From contig CP070702.1 in NCBI GenBank assembly GCA_020349905.1, forward strand, positions 804,833-863,673: a stretch of DNA of 58,841 nt, in the 5' to 3' direction. Position 1 is the first letter of the stretch. Each line of letters begins with the position of its first letter. Positions 32,434 to 41,889 of this stretch are shown in pieces. The translations under genes and the position numbers were made by a program. Source of the DNA: Candidatus Eiseniibacteriota bacterium (GTDB lineage: Bacteria; Eisenbacteria; RBG-16-71-46; JAFGJU01). The notes beneath the pieces were generated by a model. It made no database searches and had not been told where the DNA came from. It saw nothing but the letters and a program-made list of their open reading frames with translations.

Positions 32434-33551
32434 AGGTCACTCTGGTCGGGCACTATCCACCTCCGTTCGGAGGCGTGGCAGCGTTGATGAGACAGATTGA
32501 GGCCGCCCTCCGCGAGAGAGGCTGCGAGGTGAGCATATTCAACCTGGGACCCGGGCGGCCTGAGGGAGAAGAGGTCGTCAATTTCAACACAAGCAACCGC
32601 GCGCTCGAGTTCCTCCAGCTTGCGCGAGCCTTCGTTTCGCACGACTCGGACGTCTTCCACTATCTCTCGGCCAGCTACAGGTCCTTCTGGCTGGGAACCG
32701 TGTGCGTGGCGCTTGCCAGGATGGCGGGAAGGAGGATAGTCGTCTCTTTCGTGGGTGGTGCATTCAGGGAGTTCACAGCCGAGCTCGGTCACCTCAAGAG
32801 TGCCCTGGCCGCGTTTCTCCTGCGCAGGGCCAACGCACTGATTTCCTGCAATTCAGAGATAGAGGAGGTTCTGCGTTCCTTGGTGCCGGGCAGGACGGTT
32901 CACCGTATGAGCAACTGCTTTCCGCCCTGCGGGAGGGAGAAGTCGGGCCTGACGCGCGACGTTGAAGAGTTCGTGGCCCGCCACTCGCCGCTGGTCTGCT
33001 CCACCGGGGCGGCCTCGCCGGAATACGGGTTACTGAGCGCGGTCGCTGCCCTGGGGAAACTGAGGGAGCGCTTTGCGAACGTGGGCATGGTTCTTGTTCT
33101 CACGAGGTACGGTGATGCCTCACACGAAGAGGCGCTGCACCGGGCCATCGCCTCGGAGGGGTTGGAGGGGCACGTTCTTGTCGTGAGGGACCTGCCTGAC
33201 TTCATATCTCTTCTGGAACGCTCGGACGTTTTGCTCAGGAGCACGCTGGCAGACGGCGACTCCGTTTCGGTGAGAGAAGCGCTCTTTCTGGGAGTGCCGG
33301 CGGTGGCGAGCGACACTCCGTTTCGGCCGGAGGGTGTGATTCTGTTTCGCCGCGGAGATCCGGGCGACATGGCGGAGAAACTGACCCAGGCTCTCACTCA
33401 CGAGACTCATCGTCCTGTGCCCCGCTTTCAGGAAGAGGCAGTGGGGAACCTGGATGCGTTGCTCCAGATTTACCGGCACGCGCTGAGAGGGAAGGGGGCT
33501 CCCGGGTGCCAGCGCCGGTTCTGTGACAGAGGGGGGAGGGTGGGCCCGTGA
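32430..33551 (+). CDS. Glycosyltransferase family 4-like (GT-B) e
   Basis: A 373-residue GT-B-like protein. The N terminus is KVTLVGHYPPPFGGVAALMR, with the Pro-rich Gly loop of GT4 enzymes. The C-terminal domain is more divergent than its neighbours: VRDLPDFISLLERSDVLLRS then GDSVSVREALFLGVPAVASD, where the E-x7-E motif is only partly kept. The start is coupled to the previous gene by ATGA. It is the last gene before a 184-bp break holding a promoter, so this probably ends a transcription or expression segment. The last 20 residues are Gly/Arg/Cys-rich and of doubtful conservation. Confidence 0.82.
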   Translation: MKVTLVGHYPPPFGGVAALMRQIEAALRERGCEVSIFNLGPGRPEGEEVVNFNTSNRALEFLQLARAFVSHDSDVFHYLSASYRSFWLGTVCVALARMAGRRIVVSFVGGAFREFTAELGHLKSALAAFLLRRANALISCNSEIEEVLRSLVPGRTVHRMSNCFPPCGREKSGLTRDVEEFVARHSPLVCSTGAASPEYGLLSAVAALGKLRERFANVGMVLVLTRYGDASHEEALHRAIASEGLEGHVLVVRDLPDFISLLERSDVLLRSTLADGDSVSVREALFLGVPAVASDTPFRPEGVILFRRGDPGDMAEKLTQALTHETHRPVPRFQEEAVGNLDALLQIYRHALRGKGAPGCQRRFCDRGGRVGP

Positions 33552-33671
33552 GCCGACTCCAGAGAGCTCGGCACAACGGAGGCACGAAGCGCGCTGGAGG
33601 CCCCTAATTCGTTGGCAGGGAGCCGGTAGCGGCTGCCGCTTCCCGGTTTGGCCTCATGCCCGGCCGCGTGG

Positions 33672-33701
33672 TTGACGATAACTATATAGAAGTAGTAAAA
33701 T
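33672..33701 (+). promoter_or_regulatory. Internal sigma70 promoter before the nucleotide-sugar genes
   Basis: TTGACG (33672-33677), an 18-bp spacer, then TAAAAT (33696-33701), within an AT-rich island that contrasts with its GC-rich surroundings. Predicted start is near 33708, about 28 nt before the TTG at 33736. A GC-rich inverted repeat (AGCGG/CCGCT with GGGA/TCCC flanks) around 33616-33644 could end the upstream transcript, though it lacks a T-run. Confidence 0.6.
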
Positions 33702-33735
33702 TAACAGATTGTATCCAGTTCGGGGGGGTCGAGCT

Positions 33736-34743
33736 TTGCAGAAGGCCTTGGTCACAGGAGCCAACGGTTTTGCCGGGAGCCACCTGGTCCGGCTCCTGCT
33801 TGAACGTGGCTGGAAAGTCCTGGGGGTCACGAACGACCTGTCGCTCGACACGGGGTTGGTCCCTGGGGCGGGAGAGTTCGCCCTCAAGGAGCTTGACATC
33901 GGCGACAGACAGGGGCTGCTTTCCCTGCTGGCCGAGTTCAGACCGGAGAGCGTATTCCACCTGGCGGCGGTGACGCAGCTGGAGCTGGACAGGGGGGCGC
34001 TGGAAGAACTGTACAGGGTGAACGTTCTGGGCACACAGAATCTGCTCTTGAGCATTCTTGAGGCTAAACTTGAGCCGGTGGTGCTAGTTACTGGCTCCAG
34101 CGCGAGTTACGGCTCCTCTCAGGGCGTGGGTGGCCAGGCCCTGACAGAGGAATGCCTCCCTGCTCCGGAGACGCCTTACGGAGCCAGCAAGCTCGCGCAG
34201 GAAGTCCTGGCCGACACGCTGGGCAGAGGTGCCGGGCTCGGAGTGGTACGAACAAGGGCGTTCAATCACACAGGGCCCGGTGAGAGCCGGCGGATGGCCT
34301 GTTCCGCGTTTGCCAGCCAGGTGGCGGAGTGCGAGCTGGAAGGAAAGGACGCGGTGCGCGTGGGCAATCTGGATTCGTGCCGCGACTACTGCGACGTCAG
34401 AGACGTGGTCCGGGCTTATCTTCTGGCCGCCACCTCGGGTGAGCCCGGTGAACTCTACAACGTGTGTTCCGGAACGGCCGTGTCGATGCGCAGCATATTG
34501 GAACTTCTGGTCTCCATGTCGAAAACGAAGATCCGAATCGAGACGGATCCGGGAAGATTCAGACCCGGAGACGTGAGCTACCAGAGAGGGGACGGCTCCA
34601 AGATAGAGAGAGCGCTGGGCTGGAGGCCCGAGATTCCGCTGGAGAGGACTCTCTCTGACCTTCTGGACTACTGGCGGGGGCGGCTCGAGGCCGAGCGGCT
34701 CGAACACGAAGGCAGGTCCACCGAAAGGAGAAAGCGAGAATGA
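33736..34743 (+). CDS. GDP-6-deoxymannose reductase-like SDR (RMD/GMD type)
   Basis: A 335-residue extended SDR. The nucleotide-binding motif GANGFAG lies at 8-14, an SSASYG active-site Ser follows, and YGASK carries the Tyr-Lys pair. The stretch FNHTGPGES is characteristic of GDP-mannose 4,6-dehydratase and GDP-4-keto-6-deoxymannose reductase, as is ALGWRPEIPLERTLSDLL at the end. A role in GDP-rhamnose or GDP-6-deoxytalose formation is plausible because manC is downstream, but no clear GDP-mannose 4,6-dehydratase is adjacent. The TTG at 33736 follows GGGGGGG and fits the short leader of the promoter at 33672; TTG 33709 would be almost leaderless. Confidence 0.85.
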   Translation: MQKALVTGANGFAGSHLVRLLLERGWKVLGVTNDLSLDTGLVPGAGEFALKELDIGDRQGLLSLLAEFRPESVFHLAAVTQLELDRGALEELYRVNVLGTQNLLLSILEAKLEPVVLVTGSSASYGSSQGVGGQALTEECLPAPETPYGASKLAQEVLADTLGRGAGLGVVRTRAFNHTGPGESRRMACSAFASQVAECELEGKDAVRVGNLDSCRDYCDVRDVVRAYLLAATSGEPGELYNVCSGTAVSMRSILELLVSMSKTKIRIETDPGRFRPGDVSYQRGDGSKIERALGWRPEIPLERTLSDLLDYWRGRLEAERLEHEGRSTERRKRE

Positions 34744-35729
34744 ACTGGCAAGAACAGAAAGTCCTGGTAACTGGGGCCGGCGGTTTCATAGGAAGCCACC
34801 TTGCTGAGAAGCTGGTTTCGCTGAAGGCTTCAGTGAAGGCGTTTGTTCGCTACAACTCCAAGGGTGTCTGCGGCTTCATAGACAGTTTTCCGCCCCAGAC
34901 GCGCGAGAAGGTGACGGTCATACAGGGAGACCTGAGAGATCCGGAGGCCGTCAGGAACGCCTGCAAGGACGTGGACGTGGTCTTCCACTTGGGCGCGCTC
35001 GTCGCCATTCCGTACTCCTACGTCCACCCGGTTGAGGTGGTGGAGACAAACATCCTGGGGACCTTAAACGTGCTCACTGCCGCCAGGGACTGCGGTGTGC
35101 GAAAGCTGGTTCACACTTCCACGAGCGAGGTTTACGGAACGGCGCAGTACGTTCCGATCGATGAGAAGCATCCCCTTTGCGGCCAATCTCCGTATTCCGC
35201 CAGCAAGATAGGCGCGGACCAGCTTGCAGAGAGTTTCTACCGTTCGTTCGAGCTGCCCGTCGCGGTCATACGTCCCTTCAACACGTACGGGCCAAGACAG
35301 TCGGCGCGCGCCGTGATTCCCTCGGTCATAACCCAGGTCATCTCGCGAGGCACGGTATACATAGGAGCCACTCATCCGACGCGGGACCTGACGTACGTGG
35401 ACGACACGGTCGAGGGATTCATCAAGATTGCGGCTTGCCCCGAGGCCACGGGAAAGGTCACCAACGTGGGGTCCGGTACCGAGGTCTCCATAAAGGAACT
35501 GGTGGAGAAGATATGCAGCATCGTGGGCAAGAAAGCCGAGATAATCTTTGACCCGGCGAGGCTGAGGCCCGGCAAGAGCGAGGTCGAGCGTCTGGTGGCC
35601 GACACGACCCGAGTCAAGAAGATCACCGGATGGCAGCCGTCCATCACCGTGGACGAGGGGCTCAAGAGGACGGTGGATTGGATATCGGATCACTTCTCGC
35701 TGTACAAACCTGAGGTCTACGCGATATGA
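34740..35729 (+). CDS. LegB-like NAD-dependent 4,6-dehydratase (SDR)
   Basis: A 329-residue extended SDR. GAGGFIGS marks the NAD site (about 12-19). VRYNSKGVCGFIDS is the segment typical of the LegB group of nucleotide-sugar 4,6-dehydratases. STSEVYGTAQYVP and YSASKIGAD give the catalytic Thr/Glu and Tyr-Lys, and RPFNTYGPRQSARAVIPSVI and PTRDLTYVDDTVEGF follow. It would make a 4-keto-6-deoxy-HexNAc nucleotide sugar. LegB starts legionaminic acid synthesis, but no NeuB-type synthase is in the window, so a 4-amino-6-deoxy sugar is more likely. ATGA overlaps join it to both neighbours. Confidence 0.85.
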   Translation: MNWQEQKVLVTGAGGFIGSHLAEKLVSLKASVKAFVRYNSKGVCGFIDSFPPQTREKVTVIQGDLRDPEAVRNACKDVDVVFHLGALVAIPYSYVHPVEVVETNILGTLNVLTAARDCGVRKLVHTSTSEVYGTAQYVPIDEKHPLCGQSPYSASKIGADQLAESFYRSFELPVAVIRPFNTYGPRQSARAVIPSVITQVISRGTVYIGATHPTRDLTYVDDTVEGFIKIAACPEATGKVTNVGSGTEVSIKELVEKICSIVGKKAEIIFDPARLRPGKSEVERLVADTTRVKKITGWQPSITVDEGLKRTVDWISDHFSLYKPEVYAI

Positions 35730-36472
35730 GCTCCAGATCCGGACGAGCAAAGGGCGCTGCGGCCGAGAACGCAAGACAGAGGACTGCGGTCGTGATGGCC
35801 GGCGGCCTCGGTTCCAGGATGAGGCCTCTCACCTACACGATTCCGAAACCTCTCTTGCCGATAGGTGAGCGACCGATACTCGAGATAATCCTGTCTCAGC
35901 TGAAGAAGTGCGGCTTCGGCAAGGTCTTCATAACGACCGGGTACCAGGCCGAGCTCGTGAAGTCATACTTCGGAGACGGCTCGCGCTTCGGCGTGGCGCT
36001 GGAGTACACGAACGAGACCGAGATGCTGGGAACGGCCGGGGCCCTGTTTCTGCTCAAGGGCAAGATAGCCCAACCCTTCCTGGTCATGAACTGCGACATC
36101 TTAACGAAGCTGGACCTGGGTCAGTTCTTTGCTTCGCACCTGGAGGGCGGGGCGACCATGACAGTGGGCGCCACCACCTACGACGTGGAGGTGCCTTACG
36201 GAGTCCTGGAGGTGAAGGGCGAAACGGTGCGCGGGGTCGTCGAGAAGCCAAGGGCTTCGCATCTCGTGGCAGCCGGTGTGTATGCCATGAACCAGGACGT
36301 CCTGGAACTTGACCACGAGGGCAGAATGGACATACCGGAGCTGCTCAAGATTCTCATCTCGGCCGGAAAGAAGGTCGTCGTGCACCGCATAAAGGAACCT
36401 TGGATGGACGTGGGAAAGATGAGTGATTACGAGAAGGCCGGCAAAGAACTGGCGCTCTGGGGCGACGTCTGA
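35726..36472 (+). CDS. Sugar-1-phosphate nucleotidyltransferase (NTP_transferase)
   Basis: A 248-residue nucleotidyltransferase with the signature AVVMAGGLGSRMRPLT (about 21-36), PKPLLPIGERPILE, VMNCDILT (metal Asp) and EPWMDVGKMSDYEKA. It lacks a C-terminal hexapeptide or isomerase domain, so it is a stand-alone pyrophosphorylase, closer to RmlA/PtmE/HddC-like mannose- or heptose-1-P enzymes than to ManC. The first 18 residues are polar and probably disordered. It overlaps the LegB-like gene by 4 bp. It would activate one of the dedicated sugars as an NDP-sugar; the base is unknown. Confidence 0.88.
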   Translation: MSSRSGRAKGAAAENARQRTAVVMAGGLGSRMRPLTYTIPKPLLPIGERPILEIILSQLKKCGFGKVFITTGYQAELVKSYFGDGSRFGVALEYTNETEMLGTAGALFLLKGKIAQPFLVMNCDILTKLDLGQFFASHLEGGATMTVGATTYDVEVPYGVLEVKGETVRGVVEKPRASHLVAAGVYAMNQDVLELDHEGRMDIPELLKILISAGKKVVVHRIKEPWMDVGKMSDYEKAGKELALWGDV

Positions 36473-36487
36473 GGCCTAGGAGGATGC

Positions 36488-37231
36488 ATGGAAAGGGTCG
36501 TTCACAAGACAGCCAACGTGGATCCCAGTTGTACGCTGGGCTCGTACGTCGTGATCGGCGAGAGGGCCACCCTCGGTCCGGGGTGCGTCGTCGGCAGTGG
36601 GGTCGTGATCCATCCGGATTCGGTTATCGGAGCCGGCGTCAGGATTGACGAGCACGCCGTGATAGGAAAGCTTCCGATGAAGGCGGCCATAAGTGTGCTC
36701 AAAGAGACCCAACAACTTCCTCCCGCCAAGATAGGCGACGGATGCATCGTAGGGACCTCTGCCGTCATCTATCGAGGTTCGGTGATAGGGAGCAAGGTGC
36801 TGATTGCGGACCTGGCCACGGTCAGAGAGAACGTCACTGTGGGGGAATGCACAATCGTTGGCAGAGGGGTGACCATCGAGAACCTGTGTACCGTGGGGAG
36901 CTACTGCAAGCTGGAAACCGAAAGCTACATAACCGCCTATTCGATATTGGAGGACCGCGTGTTCATAGCTCCACAGGTCTCCACGTCAAACGACAACTTC
37001 GTCGGACGCACCAAAGAGAGGTTCAAACACTACGGGGGAGTCACCGTCAGGAAGGGCGGCAGGATAGGCACGGGGGCGGTGATACTTCCCGGAAAGACCA
37101 TAGGGGAAGATGCCCTGGTTGCGGCCGGCTCAGTTGTGACGCGCGACGTGCCGCCGAGAAAGATAGTGCTAGGAGCGCCTGCAAGGGTATGGAAGGACGT
37201 GCCTGAAGAGCAGCTTTTGGAAAACCAGTAG
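36488..37231 (+). CDS. Left-handed beta-helix acyltransferase (WbpD/hexapeptide-like)
   Basis: A 247-residue protein made almost wholly of hexapeptide repeats ([LIV]GxxxV) forming a left-handed beta helix. The late part ([20 protein letters not shown], then [20 protein letters not shown]) has the loop found in WbpD/WlbB sugar N-acetyltransferases, and the end [20 protein letters not shown] is standard. It likely acylates an amino group on a nucleotide sugar made by the downstream aminotransferase. ATG 36488 has AGGAGG five bases upstream. Serine or acyl-ACP acyltransferases share the fold, so substrate assignment rests on context. Confidence 0.82.
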   Translation: MERVVHKTANVDPSCTLGSYVVIGERATLGPGCVVGSGVVIHPDSVIGAGVRIDEHAVIGKLPMKAAISVLKETQQLPPAKIGDGCIVGTSAVIYRGSVIGSKVLIADLATVRENVTVGECTIVGRGVTIENLCTVGSYCKLETESYITAYSILEDRVFIAPQVSTSNDNFVGRTKERFKHYGGVTVRKGGRIGTGAVILPGKTIGEDALVAAGSVVTRDVPPRKIVLGAPARVWKDVPEEQLLENQ

Positions 37232-37252
37232 ACTTCAAGTTGGGAGGACATA

Positions 37253-38365
37253 ATGAACGTACCTCTGCTGGATCTCCGGCTTCAATACCTGTCGATAAAG
37301 GAAGAGATTGACAAGGCCCTGTCGGAGGTTCTGGAGGACTGCGGCTTCATCCTTGGCGAGAGAGTGAAAGAGCTGGAGGCACGCATCTCAGCGTACTGCG
37401 GGGTCAAGCACGGCATCGCCGTGGCTTCCGGCACGGACGCCCTCTTCCTCTCGCTCAAGGCGTGCGGCGTGGGACCAGGAGACGAGGTCATCACGTCGAC
37501 CTACAGTTTCTTCTCATCTGCGGGGACGATCTGGAACGCCGGCGGGCGTCCCGTCTTCGTGGACATAGACCCCGACACTTTCAACCTGGATGTGTCGCAG
37601 GTCAAAGGGAGAATCAGTGACAAGACGAAGGCCGTCATGCCCGTTCATCTCTTCGGCCAGTGTGCAGAGATGGTCCCCCTGCTGGAGCTGGCTTCCGAAG
37701 CGGGGCTTCCCATCATAGAAGACGCTGCTCAGGCCATAGGCGCAACTTCCGACGGAAGGAAGGCCGGCTCCCTGGGTCTGCTGGGATGTTTCAGCTTCTA
37801 TCCTTCCAAGAACCTGGGGGCCTACGGCGACGCCGGGATGATAGTCACGAACGATTCTTCCGTGGCTGACAAACTCCGCCTGCTGCGGGTTCACGGAGCC
37901 AAGCCGAAGTACTTCCACCGGGTCGTGGGCGTCAACAGCAGGCTGGACGCTCTCCAGGCCGCCGTGCTTCTGGTGAAGCTCAAGTATCTGGACAGCTGGA
38001 GCGCCCGGCGCAGGAATAACGCTGGCCTCTACGACCGGCTGCTGCAGGACACGGAGGTTGTCACCCCGAAGGTGAGGAAAGGGAACGTGTCGATCTACAA
38101 TCAGTACGTCGTCAGGGTCCGGGCGAGAGACGCGGTGAAGGAGTTTCTGGCCAAGAAGGGAATAGGAACGGACATCTATTATCCGCTGCCTCTTCACCTC
38201 CAGGAGTGTTTCAGGGCCCTCGGCTACAGAAAGGGCGAGTTGCCTCGCTCTGAGAAGGCCGCCCAGGAAAGCCTGGCCCTGCCCATTTATCCCGAGCTGA
38301 CCCCTGAGCAGCAGGAGTACGTTGTCTCCTCGATTCGCGAGGCGTTGGACCTGGTTTCGCCATGA
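37253..38365 (+). CDS. WbpE/DegT-like sugar aminotransferase
   Basis: A 370-residue DegT/DnrJ/EryC1 aminotransferase. NVPLLDLRLQYLSIKEEID at the front, VPVH-type MPVHLFGQCAEM, IIEDAAQAIGA, the Schiff-base Lys in FSFYPSKNLGAYGDAG and VNSRLDALQAAVLLVKL match the WbpE/WlbE and FdtB group, which amino-transfers at C3 of UDP-3-keto-GlcNAcA or dTDP-3-keto-6-deoxyhexose. Together with the acyltransferase, Gfo/Idh and 6-dehydrogenase genes nearby, it resembles the Wbp set for 2,3-diacetamido-uronic acids. It has a 4-bp overlap with the heparinase-fold gene. ATG 37253 follows GGGAGG. Confidence 0.88.
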   Translation: MNVPLLDLRLQYLSIKEEIDKALSEVLEDCGFILGERVKELEARISAYCGVKHGIAVASGTDALFLSLKACGVGPGDEVITSTYSFFSSAGTIWNAGGRPVFVDIDPDTFNLDVSQVKGRISDKTKAVMPVHLFGQCAEMVPLLELASEAGLPIIEDAAQAIGATSDGRKAGSLGLLGCFSFYPSKNLGAYGDAGMIVTNDSSVADKLRLLRVHGAKPKYFHRVVGVNSRLDALQAAVLLVKLKYLDSWSARRRNNAGLYDRLLQDTEVVTPKVRKGNVSIYNQYVVRVRARDAVKEFLAKKGIGTDIYYPLPLHLQECFRALGYRKGELPRSEKAAQESLALPIYPELTPEQQEYVVSSIREALDLVSP

Positions 38366-40818
38366 AGAGCTTCGTCTGGAAAGTCCAGAGAATGCAGATG
38401 ATGAGCCCCGCCGAGATGGGGGTGAGGGCCGGCAGAGAAGTGCGGAACCTGGTGGAGTACCTCCTCCTGGCGAGCGGTGCGCGCAGAAGTTCGTTCGAAG
38501 CCGGGGGAGATGCCCTTACCGGAGGGCCTTTCTTCCGAGCCAAGTTCTTCTTCGAACCGGAAGACGAGCGTCTTCGCCTCGAATCGAGTCAGGCCAGCGC
38601 CCTTCTGGAAGAGGCCGCAGCGGCGGTTGCTCACCGGGTGCCCGTGCTGGGGCATCAGTACGACCTGGGCGCCCGTATAGACTGGCACTTCGACTACCGG
38701 CTGAACAGGCGGTGTCCTGTCCGCTACTGGAGTCTCATAGACCTCAAGAATCCCGACTTCGAAGAATCTATAAGGTGGGTCTGGTATCTCAACAGGCACA
38801 AGCATCTCGGAGTTCTGGGGCGTGCCTATTCTGTTTCCGGAAACAAGGAGTTCGCCCAGGAAATAGTAGATCAGCTTTGCGGATGGACAGAGCAGAACCC
38901 TCCGGAAGTGGGCGTCAACTGGGCCGCTTCCCTCGAGATTGCGCTCAGGCTCCTCTCCTGGCTCTGGGCGCTCTATCCGCTGAGGGACTTCGATGGCCTC
39001 ACGCCCAAGGCGCAGCGTGCCGTGATGGAGTCTGTGGAACTCCAGATGAGGCACATGTTCAGAAATCTCTCCACCTTCTCTTCCGCAAACAATCACCTGA
39101 TTGCCCAGGGTATGACGCTCTTTCTGGTCGGAACGCTCCTGCCCTGGATGCGCGGGGCGGCCAGGTGGAAGGAGAAAGGCCTCTCTATACTCTGGAGCGA
39201 GCTTCTCACCCAGACGTTCACTGACGGGGTGAGCAGGGAGCAGTCACTTCACTACCACTGTTTCGTGGTCGAGATGTATTCCGTCGTGCTTCTCTTCGCC
39301 CGGCGGAACGGCATCCAGGTGCCCGAGCGTGTGCGGGAACGCTTTTCCGGAATGTGCGAGTTCCTGTTGGACGTCTCGACGAGGGAGGGCAAGATGCCCG
39401 ACGTCGGCGATTCCGACGACCAGACGGTGATGCTGTCGGAGAGCCCGCGGGTGCTGCTCCGGTGCCTCATGGCCTGCGGCGCGTATCTGACGGAGAACGA
39501 GGATTTCTTCGGGAGAGTGTACGAAGTTCCCCACGACCTGGCATTTCTGCTGGGAGGGGAGGGCTCGGAATTCGTCAAGAAGGGGTCGCACAGCGCGCGG
39601 GCCGAGGCCTCGCGGGGCGAGGCGCGTTCCTCGAAGGCCTTCTCTGAGAGCGGGTACTACGTGCTTTCCGGGGAGAAGGGCGGCGTGGAGACCCGGTGCG
39701 TCTTCGACTGCGGAGAGCTGGGTCTGGGAACGACCGCAGCGCACGGCCACGCAGATTGTCTCTCGGTGACACTCGACTCGGGTGGCCGGGAGATTCTCAT
39801 CGACCCGGGAACCTTCACGTATCACAGCCTTCCGGAATGGAGGGCCTACTTTCGGTCCACCAGCGCACACAACACCGTGAACATCGACGGGCAAAGCCAG
39901 GCGGACATGGTGGGTCCCTTTGTTTGGAGAAGCCGCGCCACGCCCAGGCTCGAAGACCTGGCTCTGGAGAGCTGCTTCGACCTAGTGGCGGGCTCTCACG
40001 ACGGATACATGCGGCTGGCCGACCCCGTGAGCATCAGGAGGGTACTGGTCTTTGTCAAGCCATCGTTCCTTATTATCGTGGACGAGCTCAGCGCCCGGGG
40101 CCGGCACGAGTACGAGCAGAACTTCCACTTCGGAGGCAGCGTCTCCCTGGACCGGGCCGCCGGAGCGGCGCGGGTCCTTGACGGCAGTGAGGGGGCGACC
40201 GCACTTCTTTTCTCCCCTTCCATCGCCGGTGGAAGGGCGACTCTGGTCTCGGGAAGGGAGGAGCCCGTCCCGCTGGGCTGGCGTTCACCCAGATTCTGGG
40301 AGAAGACCCCCTGCGACTGCCTTTCGATAAGGGGGCATTTCAGCGGCCTACTTGTCCTGGACAGCTGCGTGGTGAGCACGTTGGCCGACGGGGCGGGAGA
40401 GCCGGCAGTGTCTTTTTCTGACCTCGGCGGAGAGGCGAGACGTCACAGCATGGTCAGGCGCCGCACCTCTCTCTTCGAGGAGACCTCGCTCATAAACCTG
40501 GGCGACGGCTGGGTGAGAGGGGAGCACCTTGAATCAGATGCGTCGTACGTGTGCCTGCGCGAGTACACGGCGGGAGGTAGAGAGATCTTCGGGAGAAACG
40601 TGGGAAACGTGCTGCGCGACGGCGAATCGCTTCTCGAATCCTCGGCTAGGTTTCCCTTCATCAGGGTGATGGTAGAAGGAGAGGCCGTCAAGTTCGAGGC
40701 GAAGGGCTCGGGCTCCGTTCTGGTCCGCGCGGACAGCGCCGGGAGCATAGTCTCCTCGACGCCGGGTGTGGACTACGAAAAGAAGGGACGGTTTGTCAGG
40801 GTGTCAGTGGAGAATTGA
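38362..40818 (+). CDS. Heparinase II/III-family protein (polysaccharide lyase fold)
   Basis: An 818-residue protein with the two-part lyase architecture. An alpha/alpha toroid (about 60-410) carries NWAASLEIALRLLSW, NNHL (243-246) and QSLHYH (294-299), which supply the usual Asn/His/Tyr residues. A beta-sandwich Heparinase_II_III C-terminal domain begins near 440 with AAHGHADCLSVTLDS and SAHNTVNIDGQSQ. Such proteins cleave uronic-acid glycans by beta-elimination and are frequent in EPS clusters. There is no signal peptide, which is unusual for a polymer lyase, so it may act in the cytoplasm or be non-catalytic. It overlaps the aminotransferase by 4 bp. Confidence 0.9.
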   Translation: MKSFVWKVQRMQMMSPAEMGVRAGREVRNLVEYLLLASGARRSSFEAGGDALTGGPFFRAKFFFEPEDERLRLESSQASALLEEAAAAVAHRVPVLGHQYDLGARIDWHFDYRLNRRCPVRYWSLIDLKNPDFEESIRWVWYLNRHKHLGVLGRAYSVSGNKEFAQEIVDQLCGWTEQNPPEVGVNWAASLEIALRLLSWLWALYPLRDFDGLTPKAQRAVMESVELQMRHMFRNLSTFSSANNHLIAQGMTLFLVGTLLPWMRGAARWKEKGLSILWSELLTQTFTDGVSREQSLHYHCFVVEMYSVVLLFARRNGIQVPERVRERFSGMCEFLLDVSTREGKMPDVGDSDDQTVMLSESPRVLLRCLMACGAYLTENEDFFGRVYEVPHDLAFLLGGEGSEFVKKGSHSARAEASRGEARSSKAFSESGYYVLSGEKGGVETRCVFDCGELGLGTTAAHGHADCLSVTLDSGGREILIDPGTFTYHSLPEWRAYFRSTSAHNTVNIDGQSQADMVGPFVWRSRATPRLEDLALESCFDLVAGSHDGYMRLADPVSIRRVLVFVKPSFLIIVDELSARGRHEYEQNFHFGGSVSLDRAAGAARVLDGSEGATALLFSPSIAGGRATLVSGREEPVPLGWRSPRFWEKTPCDCLSIRGHFSGLLVLDSCVVSTLADGAGEPAVSFSDLGGEARRHSMVRRRTSLFEETSLINLGDGWVRGEHLESDASYVCLREYTAGGREIFGRNVGNVLRDGESLLESSARFPFIRVMVEGEAVKFEAKGSGSVLVRADSAGSIVSSTPGVDYEKKGRFVRVSVEN

Positions 40819-40839
40819 GACCGGGACGGGGAGGAGTCA

Positions 40840-41889
40840 ATGCAGGATAAACTGAGAATTGCCATCGTGGGGGCCGGGGAGATGGGCATGGTGAGGGGAG
40901 TCATGGCCAAGGGGCTCCCCATGTATGAGCTTGCGTGCATCGTGGACTCTAGAGGTACTTTCGCCCGGCTTGCAGGGAAGCAGTTCGGTGTGCGTCACTT
41001 CTCGAGCTACGAGAAGGCCGCCTCCGCTGAGCAGTTCGACGCCGTGGTGATATCTACTCCTCTCAACTCCCATCACGAGCTGGGACTCAAAGCCGTCCGA
41101 GACGGCAAACACGTGTTCTGCGAGAAACCCCTGGCAGGCGACTCTTCTCTGGCCATCGAGATGCACAGGGAAGCCGCTGCGAGGGGAGTGAAGACCCAGG
41201 TCGGCTACAACTGGCGCTTTCACGTGACCTTCAGCAAGGCAAAGGAAGTGATCCAGAAGGGTGTCCTGGGCGAGCCGAAGTACGTGAGGCTCATGGTATA
41301 CAAGAGCGAGGTCGTAAGACCGGAGGAGAAGGGCGAGAAGAAGAACCGAGAGGAACGCTTCGGCTTCTACGGTGCGCTTGCGGTTCACGGGCTGGACCTT
41401 CTCCTGTGGTTTGCCGGGAAGCCGAGCAGCTTAAGCGCGCAGACGACGCGAGTCTTCAGCTCCGGGCTTTCGGACCTCATCTCCGCAATCTGCCGGTTCG
41501 ACGGCGGAATCCACGGAGTCATAGATCTGGGATGGAGTCACCACGGATTCGTGGATAAAGACGAGCTGTCTCTTCACATCACCGGGACCGAGGGGTCCAT
41601 GGTCGTCAATCCCGACTGCATCGAAACGTATCTGGAGAGGGAGTGTGGTGAATTCCCATGTGGGGACTCGCTCGTCTACGCGTCGGAGCTTCCCTATCAC
41701 ACCGAGTTCTGGTTTACACACAGAGGCCTGTCGCATGAGATGGAGGCGTTCGCGAACGCGGTGATCCGTGACGAGAAACCCGCCCCTTCATGGTACGATG
41801 GGTATCTCGTGGACAGGCTGGTCGAGGCGCTAGAGGAGTCGGGGGCGAGCGGCAAGCCGATATCGCCGGTCATCGAGGAGTCAGAATGA
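40840..41889 (+). CDS. Gfo/Idh/MocA family oxidoreductase
   Basis: A 349-residue NAD(P)-dependent sugar dehydrogenase. The Rossmann domain begins RIAIVGAGEMGMVRG and the family hallmark EKPLA follows in KHVFCEKPLAGD (about 87-98). A C-terminal alpha/beta domain includes NWRFHVTFSKAKEV and HGLDLLLWFAG. WbpB-type members oxidise UDP-GlcNAcA at C3 ahead of a WbpE aminotransferase, and that pairing is present here. Other members act on inositol or dTDP sugars. ATG 40840 has GGGGAGG upstream. The stop overlaps the TIM-barrel-like gene (ATGA). Confidence 0.9.
   Translation: MQDKLRIAIVGAGEMGMVRGVMAKGLPMYELACIVDSRGTFARLAGKQFGVRHFSSYEKAASAEQFDAVVISTPLNSHHELGLKAVRDGKHVFCEKPLAGDSSLAIEMHREAAARGVKTQVGYNWRFHVTFSKAKEVIQKGVLGEPKYVRLMVYKSEVVRPEEKGEKKNREERFGFYGALAVHGLDLLLWFAGKPSSLSAQTTRVFSSGLSDLISAICRFDGGIHGVIDLGWSHHGFVDKDELSLHITGTEGSMVVNPDCIETYLERECGEFPCGDSLVYASELPYHTEFWFTHRGLSHEMEAFANAVIRDEKPAPSWYDGYLVDRLVEALEESGASGKPISPVIEESE

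Noticed and set aside
34740-38365. Legionaminic or pseudaminic acid pathway
   Set aside because: LegB-like and aminotransferase genes are present, but no NeuB/LegI synthase or CMP-sugar synthetase is found, so a nonulosonic acid end product is not supported in this window.
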